Source: Crossiella sp. CA-258035
GTDB taxonomy: Bacteria; Actinomycetota; Actinomycetes; Mycobacteriales; Pseudonocardiaceae
Direction of reading: 5' to 3'
Assembly: GCF_030064675.1 (NCBI RefSeq)
Contig: NZ_CP116413.1
Span: 4,000,001 to 4,064,000 of the forward strand
DNA: 64,000 nt
The position numbers and the translations under genes were made by a program. The number at the start of each line of letters is the position of its first letter. The first letter of the stretch is position 1. Under the pieces are notes generated by a model, which was given only the letters and a program-made list of their open reading frames with translations, made no database searches and had not been told where the DNA came from. This document shows, in pieces, positions 1 to 8,008 of this stretch.

Positions 1-93
1 GACCTGGCCGACCCGGAACTGCGCCTGACCCTGTGGCTGGAACTGACCGCCGATGATCCACCCGGACGCGGCCGCGAGACCCACACGGAGTGA
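1..93 (+). CDS. C-terminal end of an unidentified protein (partial)
   Basis: The first 30 codons of the window are open and end in TGA at 91-93. The residues (ending in RGRETHTE) are hydrophilic and give no family assignment. The gene begins outside the window. It reads in the same direction as the DUF6879-type pair that follows after about 150 bases. Confidence 0.5.
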   Translation, partial: DLADPELRLTLWLELTADDPPGRGRETHTE

Positions 94-198
94 AATCACC
101 GTCAAATTGGCAATTGTAAGTCAGTTAATAACTGCATGCGATCGGCGATTACTGCTTTCGGTCCACAGACTCCCCCCAATGAGTGCAGCGATTCCGTG

Positions 199-228
199 CG
201 ACAATTTGCGTGTTGTCGTGAATTTTTT
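199..228 (+). terminator. Hairpin followed by a T-run
   Basis: CGACAA (199-204) and TTGTCG (213-218) form a 6-bp stem with an 8-base loop, followed by six T at 223-228. The position suggests a terminator for the partial upstream gene or a leader hairpin for the gene starting at 247. The stem is short. Confidence 0.35.
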
Positions 229-246
229 CCAAGAGGGGGATGTGGC

Positions 247-519
247 ATGCCACAACGCAGGTGGGAAGCTGATCCGGCGGCCGTGTTGAACCGGAGATGG
301 GGAAGGTCACCGGGAGACCTCGGCACGACCAGTGGGGAGAACAGTTGTCCGGACATCTGGGAACTGGACAACGGTGATGTCGCGGTGATCGGCCGGGACC
401 TCACCGAAGCGCACCGGTCACGGTTGCCGGCCGGAGTGTCCATTGCGGAGGATGAGCGGCTCGTGGTCATTCCGCGGATTACCATGCTGGCCGCGAAGGG
501 GGATATCCCCGATGCGTGA
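247..519 (+). CDS. Small protein paired with a DUF6879 protein
   Basis: A 90-residue protein with the core CPDIWELDNGDVAVIGRDLT. Actinomycete small proteins of this kind sit directly upstream of DUF6879 genes. The ATG at 247 is preceded by GAGGGGGA at ribosome-binding distance. The stop overlaps the start of the next gene by 8 bases, so the two are probably translationally coupled. No catalytic motif or membrane segment is visible. Its function is unknown; the recurring pairing suggests a regulatory or signalling unit, which is inference. Confidence 0.65.
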   Translation: MPQRRWEADPAAVLNRRWGRSPGDLGTTSGENSCPDIWELDNGDVAVIGRDLTEAHRSRLPAGVSIAEDERLVVIPRITMLAAKGDIPDA

Positions 520-1120
520 CCTGCTCGCCGGCGCACGCTGCGCCGAGCTGACGCCGGCGGAGTTCAACCGGTTCTCCGAACGGGACATGGTTCGGATCGG
601 GCCGCCGGGTTTCTGGAAGCTGGAACGGCAGCAGAGCTTCGCCGAACCGGACAACGACAGCTGGGTCGCCTTCGACCGCGGCGACTGGGCCGAGGCGCTG
701 CGGCTGGTGGCGCGGCAACGGGACGGGTTCCTGGACTACTACCGGCGGGCCGCGGCCCGTGGGTCGCGGTACTGGCGGGTCCGGGTGGTGGAGCTGCCGC
801 TGACGCCCTACCTGCGCTGGGAGCTGCACGTGCTGCGGCTGCGGGCCGCTTGCGGGGCCGCGATCCGGGTGGTCGGGCCGGAGCAGGTCGAGCACCTCGA
901 GCAGGCCGGGCCGTTGCCGGAGGTCTTCACCGTGGGCGCGGAGGTGATGTACGAGGCGGTCTACGACCAGGGCAGGCTGGCCGGTGGCAGGCGGTTCACC
1001 GACCGCGACCTGATCCGGCGCTGCCAGCGGCTGATCCAGGAGCTGTACGACACCGGGGAGGAGCTGGCGGCCTTCTTCGACCGGGAGGTCGCCCGGCACC
1101 GGGCGCCGTGCGGAGGATGA
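512..1120 (+). CDS. DUF6879-family protein
   Basis: A 202-residue protein with the DUF6879-type sequence FWKLERQQSF (about residues 30-40) and a conserved block through VELPLTPYLRWELHVLRLRA. The ATG at 512 lies inside the end of the preceding gene, an 8-base overlap. An in-frame start at 443 would need a much longer overlap and adds nothing conserved. The NB-ARC/TPR gene follows after 4 bases, so all three form an operon. DUF6879 has no established biochemistry; members commonly neighbour XRE regulators and STAND proteins in actinomycetes. Confidence 0.7.
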   Translation: MRDLLAGARCAELTPAEFNRFSERDMVRIGPPGFWKLERQQSFAEPDNDSWVAFDRGDWAEALRLVARQRDGFLDYYRRAAARGSRYWRVRVVELPLTPYLRWELHVLRLRAACGAAIRVVGPEQVEHLEQAGPLPEVFTVGAEVMYEAVYDQGRLAGGRRFTDRDLIRRCQRLIQELYDTGEELAAFFDREVARHRAPCGG

Positions 1121-1124
1121 CCCG

Positions 1125-3545
1125 GTGAGCCACGGCGGGCCGGAGGAGCAGGACCGGGCACGGCCGGCGAACCGGGCCGAGCTGTCCGGTCCGGCCGCGG
1201 AGGTGGTGCAGGCCGGCGCGGTGCACGGCGGTGTGCACTTCCACGGCCCGCTCCGGCCCGCCGGGCCCATGCCCCGTCAGCTGCCGGGCGAGGTGCGCGG
1301 CTTCGTCAACCGGCAGCCGGAGCTGGACCGGCTCACCCAGATCCTCACCGGTGACCCGGATGAGCCCGCCGCGGCCGGGCTGCTGGTGCTCACCGGCACC
1401 GCGGGCGTGGGCAAGACCTCGCTGGCGCTGCACTGGGCGCACCGGGTGCGCGAGCGGTTCCCGGACGGCCAGCTGTACGTGAACCTGTGCGGCTACGACC
1501 CCGGTCCGCCGGTGACCGCGGGACAGGCGCTGGACCGGTTCCTGCGCGCGCTGGGCGTTCCGGTCACCGGCATCCCGGCCGGGGTGGAGGACCGCGCCGC
1601 GCTGTACCGGTCGCTGCTGTCCGACCAGCGGGTGCTGGTGCTGCTGGACAACGCGGCCACCCCGGCCCAGGTCCGGCCGCTGCTGCCGGGCACCGCGGCC
1701 AGCCTGGTGGTGGTCACCAGCCGGAGCAGGCTGTCCGGGCTGGTGGCCAGGGACGGGGCCTGGCGGGTGCCGGTGGACGTGCTGCGCGAGGCCGACGCGG
1801 TCTCGTTGCTGCGCAAGGTCACCGCGGGCTACCGGGCCGAGGACGAGGCCGCCGAGCTGGCTGAGCTGGCCCGGCTGTGCGCCCGGTTGCCGCTGGCGCT
1901 GCGCATCGCCGCCGAACGCGCGGCCAGCCGTCCGCACCGGCGGCTGGCCGAGCTGATCGACGACCTCAGGGACGAGTCCGGGCTGTGGGACGCGCTGACC
2001 GCGGACAACGACGAGGAGGCCGATGCCGTGCGGACCGTCTTCGCCTGGTCCTACCGGGCGCTCGGGGCGGCGGCGGCCCGGCTGTTCCGGCTGCTGGGGC
2101 TGTGCCCGGCCGGGGAGTTCAGCGACGCGGCGGCGGCCGCGCTGGCCGGGACGGAGCTGGCCCCGGCCCGTCGGCTGCTGGACGTGCTGGCCGGCGCGCA
2201 CCTGATCGAACAGGGCCCCGGGGACCGGTACCGCTTCCACGACCTGCTCCGCGCCTACGCCACCGACCAGGCGCAGCGGATGGAGAGCGAGGCGACCCGG
2301 CTGGCCGCGCTGACCCGGCTGTGCCTGTGGTACCTGCGCACCGCCGATGCCGCGGTCGCCGTGCTGACCCCGTTCGCCGCGCGGGAGCCGCTGCCCGAGC
2401 AGGCGCTGACCACTCCGTCGCCGCGGTTCGCCACCGAAGCGGACGCCCTGCGCTGGTTCGCCGAGGAGCGCGCCGCGCTGGTGGCGATGACCCGGCTCGC
2501 CGCCGACCACGGCCTGCCAGGACCGGCCTGGCGGCTGGCCGCGCTGCTGCGCGAGTTCTACCAGCACCGCAACATGTTCGACGACTGGATCGACACCGCG
2601 CGGACCGGCCTGGACGCGGCCAGGCGCCTCGGCGACCAGGCAGGTGAGGCCGAAACCCTGACCAGCCTCGGCGTGGCCTACCTGCAGAGCGGACGGCTGG
2701 CCGAGAGCGCGGACTGCCACCGCGCCGCACTTGACCTGCGGCGGAACTCCGGCGACGAACACGGCGCGGCCCGGTCGATCAACTCCCTTGGCCTGCTGGC
2801 CCTGCGTCAGCGACGGCTGACCGAGGCCAGGTCGCGGTTCGAGCGCGGGCTCGCCGCGTTCGAAGGACTGGGCGAGCGGCGCTGGGCCGCGGTGCTGCGC
2901 GGCAACCTCGGCGACGCCTGCCTGGAAGAAGGCGACCTCGACCAGGCCGCCGACCACCTGACCACGGCGCTCGCCGTCTACGCCGAGCTCGGCGACCAGG
3001 TGAGCCGGGGCAACGCGCTGCACCTGCTGGCCAGGGCGCACCGGGAACGCGGACGGCTCGCCGAGGCCAGGACCGCGATCGAGGAGGCCCTGGAGATCGC
3101 GCGGCAGGCGGACAACCAGGCGTGGGAGGCGCACTGGCTGGTCGAGCTGGCCCGCCTCCAGGTGGCCGAGAGCGCCGCCGAGCTCGCCCTGACCTCCTGT
3201 CAGCACGCCGTGACCATCCAGCGCCAGCTCGGCGACCAGGCCCGGGAGGCGGTCGCGCTCAACGCCACCGGCGAGGCCTACCGCGCGCTGGGCCGACCGG
3301 CCGAGGCGGTGCGCTTCCACCAGGTCGCCGCGGTCACCCAGCGCAGACTGGGCGAGCACTGGCAGCTGGCCGTCACGCTGGCCAACCTGGCCGACGCGCA
3401 CGCCGAGACCGACCCGCCCGGCGATCCCGTTCCGCTGTGGACGGACGCGCTGACCACTCTGGACCGCTTCGGTGACCAGCGCGCGGCGGTGTTGCGCGAG
3501 GGGATCAGGGCGCGGCTGGCTCAGTGGCCGGAACGGACTCGGTGA
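1125..3545 (+). CDS. NB-ARC ATPase with tetratricopeptide repeats (STAND regulator)
   Basis: An 806-residue STAND protein. The N-terminus carries a Gly/His leader (VVQAGAVHGGVHFHGP) seen in actinomycete NB-ARC proteins. The NB-ARC domain has Walker A GTAGVGKTSL near residue 90, Walker B-like VLVLLDNA near 169 and VVVTSRSR after it. From about residue 500 the chain is a series of TPR helices, the usual sensor or assembly region. There is no N-terminal SARP DNA-binding domain, so it is not a full AfsR-type activator. The GTG start is preceded by GGAGG. The 3' end overlaps the convergent formyltransferase gene by 41 bases. Confidence 0.85.
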   Translation: MSHGGPEEQDRARPANRAELSGPAAEVVQAGAVHGGVHFHGPLRPAGPMPRQLPGEVRGFVNRQPELDRLTQILTGDPDEPAAAGLLVLTGTAGVGKTSLALHWAHRVRERFPDGQLYVNLCGYDPGPPVTAGQALDRFLRALGVPVTGIPAGVEDRAALYRSLLSDQRVLVLLDNAATPAQVRPLLPGTAASLVVVTSRSRLSGLVARDGAWRVPVDVLREADAVSLLRKVTAGYRAEDEAAELAELARLCARLPLALRIAAERAASRPHRRLAELIDDLRDESGLWDALTADNDEEADAVRTVFAWSYRALGAAAARLFRLLGLCPAGEFSDAAAAALAGTELAPARRLLDVLAGAHLIEQGPGDRYRFHDLLRAYATDQAQRMESEATRLAALTRLCLWYLRTADAAVAVLTPFAAREPLPEQALTTPSPRFATEADALRWFAEERAALVAMTRLAADHGLPGPAWRLAALLREFYQHRNMFDDWIDTARTGLDAARRLGDQAGEAETLTSLGVAYLQSGRLAESADCHRAALDLRRNSGDEHGAARSINSLGLLALRQRRLTEARSRFERGLAAFEGLGERRWAAVLRGNLGDACLEEGDLDQAADHLTTALAVYAELGDQVSRGNALHLLARAHRERGRLAEARTAIEEALEIARQADNQAWEAHWLVELARLQVAESAAELALTSCQHAVTIQRQLGDQAREAVALNATGEAYRALGRPAEAVRFHQVAAVTQRRLGEHWQLAVTLANLADAHAETDPPGDPVPLWTDALTTLDRFGDQRAAVLREGIRARLAQWPERTR

Positions 3546-4377
3546 TCCAGATCGGCGCGTCCGCGCACCGCACCCGGAGACCCTCGGCAGGCGTCAGACT
3601 GGTGCGCAGCAACCGGATCCGCACTCCGTCCACTTCGGCCACCGGACCGCGCCCAGGCCCCATGAACCGGTGGGTGCGCACCTGGTTGTGGATGGCGGCC
3701 GCGGTGTCCGACCAGTCGACCTCGCCGAAGTCCGGACCCAGCGGCCCGGCGTAGGAAGCTCTGGCCTCCTGCTGCGGCTCCCCGGGATGCCCCGCGACCA
3801 CCCGGTCCAGCGCGGTGGCGAGCAGCCTGGTCAGCACGGGCCGGGTCAGCTGCCACAGACCGGCCGCGGTCACCTCCTCCGCCAGCGGAATGCCGCCCTG
3901 GCTGGCCAGCACCGGCCCGGTGTCGAAGCCCTCGTCCATCCAGTGCACGGTCAGCCCGAAATCGGGGTCGCCATTCCGGATGGCGTGCAGCAGTGGCGCG
4001 GGACCGCGATAGCGCGGGAGTAGCGACGGATGGATGTTGAGTGCGCCCAGTCGGGTCATCTTGCGTACCGCGGCGGTAATTTTCCAAGAGAAACCGTAAA
4101 CAACAAGAAGGTCCGCACGGTGACCGGCGATGCTTTTCGCCAGTCCCTGGGCACTGCCCGGGAGAATGAGATCCATGTCCGGCGGCAGCGCGTCGGTGAT
4201 TTCCGCGACCACTTTCGCGCTGCCCGGATCGGTGGGAGTCCCGGGTTTGAGGGAACGTGAGTAGGCGTAGGCGACCGGGGCGTGGCCGCCGCGCGCACAG
4301 GTTTCGTGCAGGGCGGCGAACCGGTCGGCGGAAAAGGAGACGAGAACGATTCGCAGTGGCGCGTCCACACCACCCAT
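3505..4377 (-). CDS. Formyltransferase-family protein (methionyl-tRNA formyltransferase-like)
   Basis: A 290-residue protein with the formyltransferase catalytic core: NIHPSLLPRYRGPAPL supplies the Asn and His, and DEGFDTGPVL the Asp. The last 90 residues resemble the Fmt C-terminal domain. The sequence departs from housekeeping Fmt at the N-terminus (VSFSADRFAALHETC), so the acceptor may be an amino-sugar or peptidyl amine rather than Met-tRNA. The ATG follows GGGAG. It lies 22 bases downstream of the gene at 4400-4948 and is probably cotranscribed with it. A specialised metabolic role is inference. Confidence 0.8.
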   Translation of the reverse strand: MGGVDAPLRIVLVSFSADRFAALHETCARGGHAPVAYAYSRSLKPGTPTDPGSAKVVAEITDALPPDMDLILPGSAQGLAKSIAGHRADLLVVYGFSWKITAAVRKMTRLGALNIHPSLLPRYRGPAPLLHAIRNGDPDFGLTVHWMDEGFDTGPVLASQGGIPLAEEVTAAGLWQLTRPVLTRLLATALDRVVAGHPGEPQQEARASYAGPLGPDFGEVDWSDTAAAIHNQVRTHRFMGPGRGPVAEVDGVRIRLLRTSLTPAEGLRVRCADAPIWITESVPATEPAAP

Positions 4378-4399
4378 GCTCGCACTCCCGGCTGGAGGA

Positions 4400-4948
4400 T
4401 CAGCTGACCGCGAAGGCGTGCAGGGTGTTCACCGCGTCCCACAACCAGGCCGCGTGCGCATAGGCCAGCCGCCGGTCATCGGACGGATCCGGCAGCTCCC
4501 CGGCGGTGAGCAGTTCCGGGGTGCGGGCCGCGGCGTAGGCGATCCGCAGGTTCAGCAGCACCGAGCTCCACTGCCGCACCGCGTCCGGGTCCACCGCCAC
4601 CGTGATCAACCCGTACTGGTCCTCCAGCGTGGCCAGGGTGGCGGTGATGCCGTCCTGGAGCCAGGCGAGGAACTCCGGTTCGTGCCAGAGCTGGATCTCC
4701 GGCGGCTCGTCCGGGTCGAGCAGGCCGGTGCGCAGCAGGGTGGCCATGGCCGGGTCCGCGGGCGGGGCGCAGGGCATGGGCAGGCCGAGCCGGTCGCCGA
4801 GGGGGTAGTCGGTGGAGTACTCGGCGGTGCGGCGGTCCACCAGTTCGCGCAACAGGATCAGACGGGCGTGCAGCCAGCGGATGCGCTGCGGCTGGGTGAT
4901 GCCGACGAAACGGCCGCCAGCGCGTCCCCAGCGGATCACCCGTTCCAC
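4400..4948 (-). CDS. Conserved hypothetical protein, mostly helical
   Basis: A 182-residue soluble protein starting at a GTG. The pattern of Leu/Trp-rich helices with QWSSVLLNLRIAYAAA around residue 125 is faintly like DUF2017 proteins, which end in a similar W-x-LNxLR helix. I do not consider the match firm. It has no signal peptide, membrane segment or catalytic motif. It precedes the formyltransferase by 22 bases on the same strand, so the two probably work together. Confidence 0.55.
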   Translation of the reverse strand: MERVIRWGRAGGRFVGITQPQRIRWLHARLILLRELVDRRTAEYSTDYPLGDRLGLPMPCAPPADPAMATLLRTGLLDPDEPPEIQLWHEPEFLAWLQDGITATLATLEDQYGLITVAVDPDAVRQWSSVLLNLRIAYAAARTPELLTAGELPDPSDDRRLAYAHAAWLWDAVNTLHAFAVS

Positions 4949-5070
4949 CCCCGTCGGCCATGGTCAGTACCGCTGGACGTTACCCGTACGGGTTGTCGGC
5001 CCGGAGTGAAGGGAGCCGGGTGCCGGAAATCTCGCCCGCGCGGACACCGCGCCGCGCGGGGTCGCCCGCC

Positions 5071-5460
5071 TCAGCCGTGTTGGCTGGTCAGTTCGAGGTA
5101 GCCGAGGCCGTCGAGCAGCCGACCGGGCACCGTGGTCACGCGCACCTCGAACAGCCAGCCCGCGCCGTAGGGCTCCTGCCGGATGAGGCCAGGCCGGTCG
5201 AGCACGAGGTGGTTGACCGCGGTCACCGTGCCGGTCACCGGGGCGAACAGGTCCCCGCACCAGTGGCGGGTGGCCAGCAGACCGCACGGATCTCGTTGGC
5301 GCACCAGGGCGCCGGGCTCGGGCAGGGTCAGCTGGCGCAGACCGGTGAGCCGTTCGGCCAAGCACGCGGTGAGGCCGATCCGCGCGGTGCCGCCGTCGAA
5401 GCGGACCCAGTTGTGGTCCGAGGTGAAGTGCACCGCCTGGAAGTCAGTGGACGCGGCCAT
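5071..5460 (-). CDS. Glycine-cleavage H-like protein lacking the lipoyl lysine
   Basis: A 129-residue protein matching GcvH along its length: TSDHNWVRF near the start, ARIGLTACLAERL, DLFAPVTGTVTAVN and EPYGAGWLFEV. In GcvH the lipoylated lysine sits in a segment like GEVESVKAVSDIYAPV. Here the equal-length segment is GLLATRHWCGDLFAPV, so the lysine position is His66. The protein therefore cannot be lipoylated at the normal site, and no gcvT or gcvP is nearby. It may use the H-protein fold for another purpose or be decaying. The ATG at 5460 begins just before the conserved domain. Confidence 0.75.
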   Translation of the reverse strand: MAASTDFQAVHFTSDHNWVRFDGGTARIGLTACLAERLTGLRQLTLPEPGALVRQRDPCGLLATRHWCGDLFAPVTGTVTAVNHLVLDRPGLIRQEPYGAGWLFEVRVTTVPGRLLDGLGYLELTSQHG

Positions 5461-5531
5461 ACCGGTAGGGATCGACCGATCCCGGCCACATCTTGAGCCG
5501 AGACCGGGATGACCCGAAAAAAGTCTGGTGA

Positions 5532-5787
5532 CCACCCGACGGAGACCAGGAGACCGTCGACCGGACCGATCCGTGGGAGACCGAGCTGGACGCGCTGGAC
5601 GTCAAGTGGGTGCTGGCGCGGCCCAGCGCCCAGCACCGGGCCGCGCTGACCTTGCGCTACCTGGACGGCCTGCCCGGCGCGTCCGCCCGCCCCGGATCCG
5701 CGGTTCGCGGCTCTCGGTGGACCGGTCGGCGGAAGGTGGTCCCGGCGCCGCACTGCGCATCGGCGAGTCCGATGTGGACGGTCTGAT
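5532..5787 (+). pseudogene. Remnant of an ECF-type sigma factor (region 4 start)
   Basis: One open frame with no plausible start reads DRTDPWETELDALDVKWVLA and then AQHRAALTLRYLDGLP from about 5559 to 5680. This is the linker and first helix of sigma-70 region 4 in ECF factors. After DGLP the sigma match ends and the frame runs out at 5787, with the helix-turn-helix missing. It is directly followed in another frame by a VOC-like fragment. This is a deletion scar rather than a working gene. Confidence 0.5.
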
Positions 5788-6016
5788 CAGCCGGCTCGTC
5801 GAACACGGCGGGCAGCCGGTGGGAGCCACCATCGTCCGGGACCCGTTCGGCCACCTGTGGACGGTGACCTCGGTCGAACCGGCCGCGAAGGAGTTCTACG
5901 GCAGCGTCTTCGGCTGGCGGTTCGAGCCGGGGCGGCTCGCCCGCGCCTGGGGCGGGCTCACCGCGGAGTGCGCCGACAACCAGGGCATCCAGTACTGGCT
6001 GTGGCAGCGTGCCTGA
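5708..6016 (+). pseudogene. Remnant of VOC/glyoxalase-like protein(s)
   Basis: The frame has PhnB/VOC signatures: LRIGESDVDGLISRLVEHGG, then TIVRDPFGHLWTVTS, then EFYGSVFGWRFE near the end. The second half looks like a different VOC repeat from the first, and no start codon with a ribosome site fits the domain boundary. The upstream part of the frame reads as Arg/Pro-rich nonsense. It is probably two partial VOC genes joined by deletion behind a sigma-factor remnant. Confidence 0.5.
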
Positions 6017-6027
6017 GCGCGGTCAGC

Positions 6028-7239
6028 TCACCAGGTCACCGGCAGGGCGTAGAGGGCGCGGATGATCGGGCTCGGCCACCAGCGCAGCCGCTCCACCGGC
6101 TCGGCCAGTGCCAGGTCGGGGAACCGGCGCAGCAGCGCACCGAGCAGGGTGGCGCCCTGGACCCGGGCCAGCGCGGCGCCGAGGCAGGCGTGTCGGCCGC
6201 GGCCGAAGGCGAGGTGGTCCTCGGGATTCCGGTCCAGCCGGAAGGTGTCCGGGTCGGTGAACTGCTCGGCGTCCCGGTTGGCCGCCAGGATCGACAGCAG
6301 CACGGGTTCGCCGGGCATCAGGTCCTGGCCGCCCAGGCGCATCGGTTCGGTGGGGAAGCGCCAGCTGACGTTGCGCACCGGGCAGTCGCGGCGCAGCGAC
6401 TCCTCGATGAAGTCGGCCAGCTGGGCCTCGTCCTGGCGGATCCGGGCGGCGAGCTCGGGGTGGGTGAGCGCGGCCAGGACCGAGTTGCCGACCAGGGCCG
6501 TGGTCGTCTCGTGCCCGGCGATGAGGATGAGGAAGGCGGTGGAGGTCAGCTCGTCGTCGGTCATCGCGCCGCGGTGCTGGCGCTGGATCATGTGGCTCAT
6601 CAGGTCATCGCCCGGTTCGGCCTTCTTGCGGGCGTGCAGGTCCGCCAGGTACGCGTCGATCGCGTCGGTGGCCGCCAGCAGGTCCTCGCGGTCGGTGGCG
6701 TCGGAGGCGTCGATGACCGCGGCCTGGCGCTGGAGCTCGGCGCGATCCTCCGCTGGCACGCCGATGAGCTCGCAGATGATCGTGGTGGACAGCGGGTAGG
6801 CCACGTCGTTGACGATGTCGGCCTGGCCGTGCGGTGCGATGCGGTCCAGCAGCTCGTCGGTGACCTGCTGGACGCGGATCTCCAGCCGTTGCAGGCGTTG
6901 TGGGCTGAACATGCCGCTGGCCAGGCGCCGCAGGTCCTGGTGGCGGGGCGGGTCGGCGTTGGTCATGTGCTGGGCCAGCGAGGGCCGGTGGTCCAGCGGC
7001 AGGCCCATGCCCGAGTTCCGCCAGAACGGGCAGCCGCGCGCCGGGTCCTTCGCCAGCCGAGGATCGGTCAGGGCCGCGTGCACGTCGGCGTAGCGGGTGA
7101 CCAGCCAGGCGGACAGGCCGGCCGCGAACTCCACCCGGTGCACCGGCGAGTGCTGCTGGAGCCAGTGGTAGGCCGGGGCCGGGTCCGCGTCGAACTCGGG
7201 TCCGTAGAGCTGTGGTGGCTGGGAGTCGCCGGATGCCAT
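6028..7239 (-). CDS. Cytochrome P450 (bacterial class I type)
   Basis: A 403-residue soluble P450. The I-helix oxygen-activation motif AGHETT is at 241-246, the K-helix ExxR (EESLRR) is at about 280-283, and the heme loop FGRGRHACLG carries the thiolate ligand Cys352. Length and motifs fit actinomycete CYP105/CYP107-like hydroxylases, which need a separate ferredoxin; none is adjacent. The ATG is preceded by GAGGG. It diverges from the GNAT gene at 7349. The substrate cannot be read from sequence. Confidence 0.93.
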   Translation of the reverse strand: MASGDSQPPQLYGPEFDADPAPAYHWLQQHSPVHRVEFAAGLSAWLVTRYADVHAALTDPRLAKDPARGCPFWRNSGMGLPLDHRPSLAQHMTNADPPRHQDLRRLASGMFSPQRLQRLEIRVQQVTDELLDRIAPHGQADIVNDVAYPLSTTIICELIGVPAEDRAELQRQAAVIDASDATDREDLLAATDAIDAYLADLHARKKAEPGDDLMSHMIQRQHRGAMTDDELTSTAFLILIAGHETTTALVGNSVLAALTHPELAARIRQDEAQLADFIEESLRRDCPVRNVSWRFPTEPMRLGGQDLMPGEPVLLSILAANRDAEQFTDPDTFRLDRNPEDHLAFGRGRHACLGAALARVQGATLLGALLRRFPDLALAEPVERLRWWPSPIIRALYALPVTW

Positions 7240-7348
7240 AGGAGCCCTCTCACTGGGCGTCTTGCTGACCGGGCCGCGCAGCCACCACTATCGCACGTGG
7301 ACCGCACTGGTCCGGCTGAGTCCGAAGTGGACGAGAGGACAAGAACAC

Positions 7349-8005
7349 ATGTCGGAGTGGGTCCGCCGCTGGCAGCGTGGCTGGCGCGAGTGCCGGGGCT
7401 GGGCGGAGCCGGTGGAGGCGCGGGGCGTGCTGGACTTCCTGCTGGGCCAGCCGAACCGGCACCGTGAGCTGATCGCGCTGGATGTCGACGCGGCCCCCGG
7501 CTCGGTGCGGCCACTGGCCGATGAGGTTGCCGCGCAAGCGAAACCGACCCTGCTGACGGTGCCGACCCACCGGCCTGACGAGGTGCAGCAGGTGCTGCGC
7601 GCGGCGGGACTGACCCTGCGGGCGTACCGCGAATGGATCATGACCCGCGAGCTCGGCACCCACCCCCGTCCGCCCGCCGCCGCGCCGTACACCTGCGCCA
7701 CCACGGTGACCGGCCGGGTGCTGCGCGCCGAGGTCCGGGACCAGACCGGGGCACTGGCCGCCAGTGGCCTGGCCGCGGTGATCGGCACGGACGCCATTCC
7801 GGACAAGATCGAGACCGACAGCGCGCACCGTCGCCGCGGCCTGGGCAGCGTGGTGATGGGGGCGCTGATGGCGGAGGCGGTGGTCATGGGCGCGACCACC
7901 GGCATCCTGTTCGCCAGCTCCGACGGGGAACGGCTCTACACCCGGCTGGGCTGGACGACCTGGGCGACCGTGGTCATGGCCTCCAGCCCCCGCCGCGCCG
8001 CCTGA
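7349..8005 (+). CDS. GNAT-family N-acetyltransferase
   Basis: A 218-residue protein. The C-terminal half has the acetyl-CoA loop HRRRGLGSVVMGAL followed by a Gly-rich helix and ERLYTRLGWTTW, typical of GNAT motifs A and B. The N-terminal half resembles a divergent GNAT repeat. The ATG at 7349 is preceded by GAGAGGA; an upstream extension to 7262 lacks conservation. The substrate is unknown. It ends 3 bases from the convergent FAD monooxygenase. Confidence 0.8.
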   Translation: MSEWVRRWQRGWRECRGWAEPVEARGVLDFLLGQPNRHRELIALDVDAAPGSVRPLADEVAAQAKPTLLTVPTHRPDEVQQVLRAAGLTLRAYREWIMTRELGTHPRPPAAAPYTCATTVTGRVLRAEVRDQTGALAASGLAAVIGTDAIPDKIETDSAHRRRGLGSVVMGALMAEAVVMGATTGILFASSDGERLYTRLGWTTWATVVMASSPRRAA

Positions 8006-8008
8006 GCC

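Noticed and set aside
996-3401. Very long minus-strand open frame antisense to the NB-ARC gene
   Set aside because: Its protein is Gln/Gly/Arg/Val-rich shadow sequence. The plus strand has motifs, a ribosome site and coupling. The same holds for 19339-20742 and 53285-55189 on the minus strand.
1125-3545. AfsR/SARP-type pathway activator
   Set aside because: The N-terminal winged-helix and bacterial transcriptional activator domains are missing.
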